Source: Ettlia oleoabundans (taxonomy: Eukaryota; Chlorophyta; Chlorophyceae; Chlamydomonadales). Taken from it: a DNA stretch of 14,271 nucleotides. This document shows positions 8,496-14,271 of this stretch, one piece after another; the stretch's first letter is position 1, and every line of letters begins with the position of its first letter. A program made the position numbers and the translations under genes. Below the pieces are notes generated by a model. The model did no database searches and had not been told where the DNA came from. It saw only the letters and a program-made list of their open reading frames with translations. The DNA lies in contig JAAMXP010001012.1 in NCBI GenBank assembly GCA_019693395.1, positions 1 through 14,271 of the forward strand, in the 5' to 3' direction.

Positions 8496-11400
8496 ATGTG
8501 GGGTGCGGGATCAACGAGGCGACGGCTGCCTCCCGCCCCCGTTGTGTTGGCGGCGGTGGCAGCGGCGGTATACCTCAACGCCCTCCCAGCACAGTTTACT
8601 TTCGACGACTCCTTCGCTGTGGTAGGGCTCTCTGCATCGCAGATGTTGGCCAGCATCCTGCTGCGTCGATGCGCACACCACATTGCAGCAGTGAGAGAGC
8701 TATGTAGCAGCTTTCAAAAGGGTGCTGGTCTAGCGGCCGGCATGCTGAGCCTGCTTTGATGCACTGGCATGGAAATAGTTTGCCAAAATAGTCTCATATC
8801 CTCTTGCCTTGCCGTTGGTATGGATGCAGGTTTACAATGGGGACGTAACAGATCTCAACAAACCGCTATTGGCCCTGTTCAGGAACGACTTTTGGTGAGA
8901 TCTCTGCATAGCTGGTCATGCCCCGGTTGTTTTGCCCTGGTGTTGATGCATCTGGCTGTCAGCACTTTGCCAGCGTTTTCACTTTGCCACTTACACATTT
9001 CCCTTACTACTGTAGGGGCCAGGACATTCGATCTCCCATGAGCCACAAGTCGTACCGCCCCCTGACCACCCTCTCCTTCCGCGCCCAGCACTGGGCCAGC
9101 TGGGGGTTGCGCAGAGGTGGGTGGTGGTGTGAAAGGCGGCAAGCAAAACTAATAAAAGCACTCTACTTATATACCCCTGCTGCCCCTGCGGGTTTGATGA
9201 ATCCAACATCTGCATAAAGCCAGCCCCGATGCTGTTGATATGCCAACAAGTTTAGCACTGGCTTAGGCTTACAATACTTGATCCAGCAATGTGTCCATCC
9301 TGCTGACCTTCCGCAGGGCAAGATGGCGGCAAAACACAGCAGGCACAGGAGACGGGGCAGCAGGCGCTTGGACGTCGTGGCATGGAGGGGCGCACAGCCA
9401 GGCCCTTTGTGTTTCACCTCACAAATGTGGCCACTCATGCACTGGTAACTGTCCTGGTGTACCGCCTTGCCCGCCAGCTGGCAGCTTCCCGCCGACTGCT
9501 CAGCACACGGGCACCACCGGAAGCCTTGGTGGCATCAACAGAGGCAGCTTCTGCTGCCGCAGCTGCTCCAGAGACTGGCTCTCCTTTGGCAGGCGACAAG
9601 AGCGGCAGCGGCGGCAGCAGCGGCGATGGCAGTGGCAGCGGCAGCAGAAGCGGAAATGGCAGCGGGGCCCGCACTTATGCCAACCTGGCAACTGAGATGG
9701 AGCCCTTCCTTGCTGGGCTGCTGTTTGCTCTGCACCCGGTGCACACAGAGGCTGTGGCGGGGGTGGTGGGGCATGCGGAGCTTCTCTGCGCCGCTCTTTC
9801 CATCCCAGCCTTGCTCAGTTACCTGGCGGCAGCAGACGGCCGCGCTGCCGGCGCAGTCGCGCACTGGCGGCACGTGGCGACGGCGGTGCTGCTGGGCTGG
9901 GCGGCGGCACTGACCAAGGAAATTGGCATCACTATTGTGAGCAGTACAAGTGGTAGCGCTGCATCGTGCCGCTGGGCAGTGCGACCGCTGCGTCCTTGTT
10001 GGCTGCAGAGACTTCTGTGTTGAGACTTGTGTAGGCATTCCAAACCACAGCCTGCATGACAGGATGCTGTGCATAGTGATGAGATTATCCCGCATCCTGG
10101 TCCTGTGTATTCATCTTCCTGCAGTTCATTTCATGCAGTTGCCACCAGCCCTGCCCTACTACGCGCTGCGCTGCCTCACCCTTCTGTTCAATCTGCCATA
10201 CTCTGCTGGTTCTGCAGATGGGAGCGATGCTGTGCTATGATGCTCTGGTGGCCCCCCTGGGGCAGGTACAGCTTCAGTCACCTGCTCCCAGCCAGGCCAT
10301 AATAGCAGCAGCAGATAGCGAGCCACAGCCGGCACAGCCGCCCCCAGAGCAGCAGTTGATTCCACCAAAGAAGCAGCGGAGGTCGCTCACACAGCATGAT
10401 GGCAGTCGCTCTCCTGCTAGGCACGCTTTGCTTCCCACAGCTCGCAGAGCGGTGGGCAGAGCAGGCATGCCGGCTGCCGCCGCAGTGGCCGCCGCTGCCA
10501 CGGAGTTCTTGCAGCAGGCAGCGGGCAGGAAGGGCCGCGGCTTCACTACAAGCGGCAGTGCCAAGTCTGAAGCTCAGGCTGTAGGTCATGGCAGTGGAGG
10601 GGCTGGAGCCATTTCCAGGGCCAGCAGGCTGGCGCTCAGGCTGAAGCTCCTTCGCATGGCAACAGCGGTAGCTGCGGTGGTGCTGTATGTCAAGGCACGC
10701 TCCTGGCTGGCAGGCGATCAGGTGCGCACACATATGCCCGCTGGAGATAGTATCAATCCAGGTTTTGCTATGTGTGTGCATCTTGGGCGGGCTGTGGAAC
10801 AGCGTGTGCAGTGCCATATGATAAGTTCCCTCTGCATTAAGAGTGGGATGGCTACCCAAACAACAACCAAAGCTGCCCCTCCCCCCGCTTGCCGTCAATT
10901 TGCTGGGGATGTGAAGCTGATCGTTCTGGCTGTTCTTTTGCCTGGGGCCGACAGTGCCCTAATGGACCAATCAACATGGGCAACTACGTCCCTTTCCCCC
11001 TGCCAACCTTAACTCCCTGCGCGCAGCTGGTGCGAATCTACCGCAAGGTGGAGAACCCCATCCCCTTTGCTGACTCCTCGCTCACCCGCAAGCTCACGGC
11101 AGGATACCTTCACGCAAGATATGCCGGCCTGCTGCTACTTCCTCTACAATTGTCAGGTAGGGAGTGAGGCGGATACTGCGATTGGCAGATTGGACGGTTT
11201 GGACGGCTTTTGGTTAACGCCTAGCGGGGAGGTGGCCAGCGGTGGTGCCCAGCTGCAATGAAGGCCCCGGATTGAAGCATGATGCCTGCTCTGCCATGCC
11301 GCTCTAACGCCCGCTGGGCTTCCGCAGTGATTGCACTGCTTTGTTCAGCAGCAAGGCAGTTGTTTCTTATTATTGCAACAGCTTGGGAGGGCCCCTGCAT

Positions 11401-14271
11401 GGCGCCGACTATACTTGGCAGAAAGGCGGCCCCTTAGGATCGTTGCTATACATATTTTGTGGCAGTACCGTGCTCTCTGAATTCCTCAGTTCGCGCCTTT
11501 TCTTTCTTTTCGTGTTTCTTCATGCAGCTGATTGGTCTTACGCTTGCATCGAGTACGTGAGCAGCTTATGGGACCCTCGGAACCTTGCCACCGCAGCCAT
11601 CTATGGGGCTCTGTTGGCAGTGGTGCTTACAGCCAAGCCCTGGCAGGTGGGCTTGCTGTCAGATAGATTGCATGCTTATGGTGCAATTGTTGGATTCACC
11701 CAAGCCATATGAACTTATTTTTCATGAACAAATACAAAAATGCTGATGGGCACGGGTGTGAAAAAAAAATACAACTCAGGCAGCAATTGATCGATTTGCA
11801 GATACCCTTGGAGTGGGCAGGCAGGCTGAGCAGCCCATCCCAGGCGCTACATGAACGGCGGTGGCGCCTGGCGGTGGTGGCAGGGTTGGTGGTGGGGCCC
11901 TTCTTCCCGGCTTCCAACGTGCTGTTCTACGTGGGGACATTCATTGGAGAGCGCCTTCTTTACTTCCCTTCAGGTGAGGAAGAAGCGATTTGAGCGTCTG
12001 TAATTCATCAATCACTCTTGCTGTGCATGCTGGGGCTTTTGGTTACAGCTTGCTCGCAGCAGACCAAACGGGCGGTGGGAGCGCTTGGCAACCAACCAGT
12101 AGCAGTCAATGCCTGCATCCTGCTCTTTGACCTCAAGGCACTTCGCCCCCCCGATATACACCCGCAATCAAGAGTGTACCAACATGTTTGCTGCCCGCCC
12201 GTCCCCCCCTCCCCCCCCGCACGTGCTCCGCCTGTGTGCGCTGCAGTTGGGTATTGCATCTTGCTTGCACACCCGCTGGCAGCAGCGCTCGAGCCTGTAC
12301 CCCAGCACTGCACCCCTTGGTTTACCTCTGGGGCTTCTTGCGGGGCCAGCAAGAGCAAGGGTGCGATAGACGGCGCAAGCGGCGGTGCCCAGCCACGGCG
12401 CCGGGATGTGATTGCAGCGGCCGCATCTGTCGCGCTGGCGGTGCTGTTGTGCTTCTACACAGCCAAGACGATGGCCCGTAATAGAGATTGGTTGGATGAA
12501 GAGCGTCTGTTCATCGCTGCCCAAAAGGCATGTCACTGGTTCAGCCGCCCACCCTTTTTTGCAGTTGGCCCTGCTCACATCTCACGGTTACACTTCGTGT
12601 CAATACATTTACTTCATGCATAGCCAGGTGGTCACGCCCAACACCAGGATCTTGGCAGTTAGCGTTCGCATCCCCCTGCACCTCTCACTGCAGCTGGGCC
12701 CCATCCTGCCTCCAACCCAAAACCTCACCCTCAAACTTCACCCTTGCACACATTCTCTCAACTGGTCCGTTGGTCGGTGCCCCCCATCCCCTATCTCCCC
12801 CAGCTCAGTCCCTGACCTGTGGTGTGCTGGCGCAGCGGCAAGGTGCATCTGTTCTTGTGCTGCTTTCTTGTACACCATTCTTTCTTTCTTGGTCCCCTGC
12901 AGGTGTGTTGGCGCAGCGGCAAGGTGCAGCTGAACAGCGGCATCATCGCGAGGCGGTACGAGCGCTGGGAGGATGCAGAGGCTCATTTCAAACTGGCGCA
13001 GGTATGGTCCGGGCTTCATTGGTTGGTGACTTTTGGTGGGTGGTTGAATTTCTCGTGTCCTCCACAGACACACTTCATAGTACACACAGCTAGGGTGGGG
13101 TGGGGATTGTGCTTCTGAAAGGTGTGGGTGCCATGATGGTGGGGTTTAAACTTATATTATCGGCTAGCATGCGAGTTGACTGAGATCGTCAATCGTAAGT
13201 GATGGTACTGACTTTTCATCATTTTGTTACTGCAGGCAGTCGACCCAGAAGGCTTCTGTGAGCCGCAGTACCATATTGCCCTCACGCTGCTGCCCCGCAA
13301 GTGAGTTGAGGCTGGCTGTTGGATGGCGCGGCAGCGCTCTCCCACCACTTACCAGGGCAAATGTGTCAGGGCATGCATGTCTCTGAATGGACTGTGACTT
13401 CTGTTGATATGGACGTATGCTTGATAGCAACCTTGCAACAGTCACCAATCAGGCTTCATACCCACTTACCTGCCCACCAACTCCTGCCGCCTCAAAAGAT
13501 CAGTGCTACTGCCCTTTGGGCTGTCAGCCATTGCAGCTGCTTTGCCGTTGCACCACATGGCTGCCACCACTCTTGCACTGTCTCATTTTGCATTTTTTTT
13601 TGCCCATGCTTCTGCCGCCTCATGTTCAGCGAAGTTGTCTTTACGCCTTGCACAAAGGCCGGAGCATGTGACTCACGACTGAAACTTTCGCCATTGTTGG
13701 CTCAGTCCTTGCCGTTACAGAACATCTCATGTTCGTCTTCTCCACTAGTTCCCTGCAGCCTGACTCTTCTCCATGATGCCCCTGCAGCCTGAATCTTCTC
13801 CCAAGATTCATGCGCAGCCTAACTCCTCTCCCGTGATCCCCTCGTGATTTCCTTGCAGCCTAACTGGCGCCATTGAGTACTTGGAGCGAGGTGTGGGCTG
13901 CAAGTACACAGCGGCAGATTCCCTCCAGGCCTTGAACCAAATCTATCAGCAGTTGCTGCAGCGGTCGCCCGAGCAAAGCGCTGGTGAGAAGCGCTGCATT
14001 CTGTGAGCTGCCTGCCTACCTGCCTGCTTGTCCGCCTTGCTGGCTGCCTCGCTTTTTGTTGTATTTTGGCGTGTTGTGCTGTGGTGTGGCGTGGTGTGGT
14101 GTGGCGCGGTTAGGTGTGTCATGTGATTGGTTGATTTGTGTGGCGTGGCATGGTGTGGTGTGATGCGGTGACCGGTTTGTTCTAATGTTTACTTTGTTTT
14201 ATATTACGTGTGAGATAGTGCCCAATTGTTCATGGTTTGCATGAAACACACAGCGTTTGAGCCTGCTGAGG
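8496..14271 (+). CDS. TMTC-type transmembrane and TPR protein (GT-C fold O-mannosyltransferase family), 3' end outside the window
   Basis: Exons: 8496-8621, 8830-8894, 9016-9116, 9317-9936, 10218-10721, 11027-11156, 11528-11646, 11802-11973, 12247-12527, 12903-13001, 13236-13300 and 13859-13983, and probably 14254-14271 onward. All join in phase, giving 802 residues to the end of exon 12. The ATG at 8496 puts TM1 at about residues 13-30, as usual for the family. Landmarks are D37/D38 in QFTFDD (first luminal loop acidic pair), FWG...SHKSYRPLTTLSF, FHLTNVATHALV, HPVHTEAVAGVVGHAELL (from 237), LTKEIGITI, ENPIPFADSSLTRKLT (DUF1736 region, about 481-496), DWSYACIEYV with WDPRNLAT, FFPASNVLFYVG, ERLLYFPSVGYC and AKTMARNRDWLDEERLF (about 684-701). 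TPR-like repeats follow (GKVQLNSGIIARRYERWEDAEAHFK; from 740). Human TMTC1-4 transfer O-linked mannose to cadherin-type domains in the ER; the same activity here is inferred. Two long low-complexity insertions occur (about 155-225 and 320-445). Intron 9 appears to be GC-AG. Family call is strong; some boundaries, especially those of exons 3/4 and 13, are less sure. Confidence 0.88.
9514..9690 (+). other. Ala- then Gly/Ser-rich low-complexity loop in the TMTC protein
   Basis: Within exon 4, after RRLLSTRAPPEALV, the coding sequence runs through an Ala-rich segment and a Gly/Ser repeat built on GGCAGC/GGCAGT units. It returns to family sequence at ARTYANLATEMEPFLAGLLFALHP. It lies between the second membrane segment and the next one, so it would be an exposed flexible loop. 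Animal TMTC proteins have short connections at this place. Confidence 0.75.
10266..10640 (+). other. second low-complexity loop insertion in the TMTC protein
   Basis: Exon 5 starts with MGAMLCYDALVAPLG, typical of a membrane segment. It then codes for about 120 residues rich in Gln, Pro, Ala, Ser and Gly with basic patches (PPKKQRRS, GRKGRG), before the next hydrophobic stretch (LKLLRMATAVAAVVLYVKA). The frame is open throughout and exon ends are in phase, so this appears to be translated rather than an unspliced intron. A spliced-out internal piece cannot be excluded without transcripts. Confidence 0.65.
12528..12902 (+). other. probable GC-AG intron (TMTC intron 9)
   Basis: The upstream exon must end in phase 0 after ...RLFIAAQK and the downstream exon begins GTGTGTTGGCGC in phase 0. 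The only donor that fits is AAAAG|GCATGT, a GC donor with otherwise good consensus. The nearest GT (GGCAT|GTCACT) would put the TPR exon out of frame. The acceptor is CCCCTGCAG. Confidence 0.65.
12822..12932 (+). repeat. 81-bp-spaced duplication of the start of TMTC exon 10
   Basis: A 30-bp segment at 12822-12851 (GTGTGCTGGCGCAGCGGCAA...) is nearly identical to the start of exon 10 at 12903-12932 (GTGTGTTGGCGCAGCGGCAA...). Both code for VCWRSGKV in the same frame. The upstream copy is preceded by CCTGTG where the real one has CCTGCAG, so it lacks an acceptor and behaves as a pseudo-exon in the intron. Confidence 0.85.
13751..13871 (+). repeat. array of four look-alike acceptor/exon-start units before TMTC exon 12
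   Basis: GCAGCCTRA begins at 13755, 13784, 13814 and 13855 (spacing 29, 30 and 41 bp). The first three continue as CTGACTCTTCTCC, CTGAATCTTCTCC and CTAACTCCTCTCC; the fourth is the real acceptor and exon start (GCAG|CCTAACTGGCGCC). Each unit therefore holds an AG acceptor and a branch-point-like CTRAY. Splicing to any of the first three acceptors leads into an in-frame TGA. Confidence 0.8.
14060..14171 (+). repeat. degenerate TGGYGTGG-type simple repeat in TMTC intron 12
   Basis: Many TGGTG/TGGCG pentamers occur in a G/T-rich, purine-alternating stretch (for example GTGGTGTGGCGTGGTGTGG). It begins about 75 bp past the exon 12 donor and ends before the candidate acceptor ACACACAG at 14253. 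Confidence 0.7.

Noticed and set aside
9435..10095. Long minus-strand frames opposite TMTC exon 4
   Set aside because: The plus strand carries clear TMTC motifs; the minus frames are open because of GC-rich Gly/Ser/Ala repeats.
10722..11012. Extension of the exon 5 frame to a stop at 11012
   Set aside because: Family sequence ends at WLAGDQ before a GTGCGC donor and resumes at LVRIYRKVENP after the acceptor at 11026; the extension has no similarity to the family.
12819..13118. A single exon covering both VCWRSGKV copies
   Set aside because: An upstream TGA at 12813-12815 in this frame and the absence of an acceptor before 12822 argue against it; the downstream copy has a perfect CTGCAG acceptor.

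Overview
The window looks like nuclear DNA of a green alga, probably a trebouxiophyte. This is inferred from G/C-rich third codon positions, many short spliceosomal introns (mostly about 100-400 bp, usually GTGAG/GTGCG...YAG), a TGTAA-type candidate polyadenylation signal, and a calnexin whose P-domain closely resembles that of plants. No bacterial operon, phage, CRISPR array or rRNA gene was seen. The coding potential is only clear once exons are joined by hand. The exon coordinates below were derived from splice sites, reading phase and protein-family conservation, not from transcripts.

Left part, minus strand (1-6399): two calnexin-family genes lie head to tail. The downstream-facing copy (exons between 6399 and 2942) is complete, with 10 exons and 455 residues: signal peptide, lectin domain, and a four-repeat P-domain of calnexin type. 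It has no transmembrane helix. It ends in an acidic tail closing with RAEL, which resembles an ER-retrieval tetrapeptide. The second copy (2293 to 300) matches the first five exon segments of its neighbour and runs off the left edge. It has one extra 234-bp intron in the middle of exon 3, at a position where the other copy is uninterrupted. The 648 bp between the two genes hold a 3' UTR and a promoter.

Middle (6400-8495): mostly non-coding. It contains an uncharacterised plus-strand ORF with a 21-residue Ala/Gln-rich repeat (7057-7343) and a probable two-exon minus-strand gene for a 64-residue protein of unknown function (8335-8010). The small gene is divergent from, and only 160 bp away from, the next gene.

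Right part, plus strand (8496-14271, continuing beyond the window): at least 12 exons, probably 13, of a TMTC-type protein (transmembrane and TPR repeat-containing; GT-C fold O-mannosyltransferase relatives). The multi-membrane part and the first TPR-like repeats are visible. Notable points are two long low-complexity loop insertions, a probable GC-AG intron, a duplicated exon start inside that intron, and a four-fold array of look-alike 3' splice sites in front of exon 12.

Functionally, the calnexins (glycoprotein folding in the ER) and the TMTC protein (in animals, ER-resident O-mannosylation) both belong to the ER secretory pathway. That they sit together here need not mean co-regulation. 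Nothing in the window demands a wholly new system. The most interesting items are the tail-less, RAEL-ending calnexin with its intron-polymorphic paralogue, the TMTC homologue in a green lineage, and the repeated splice-site duplications.
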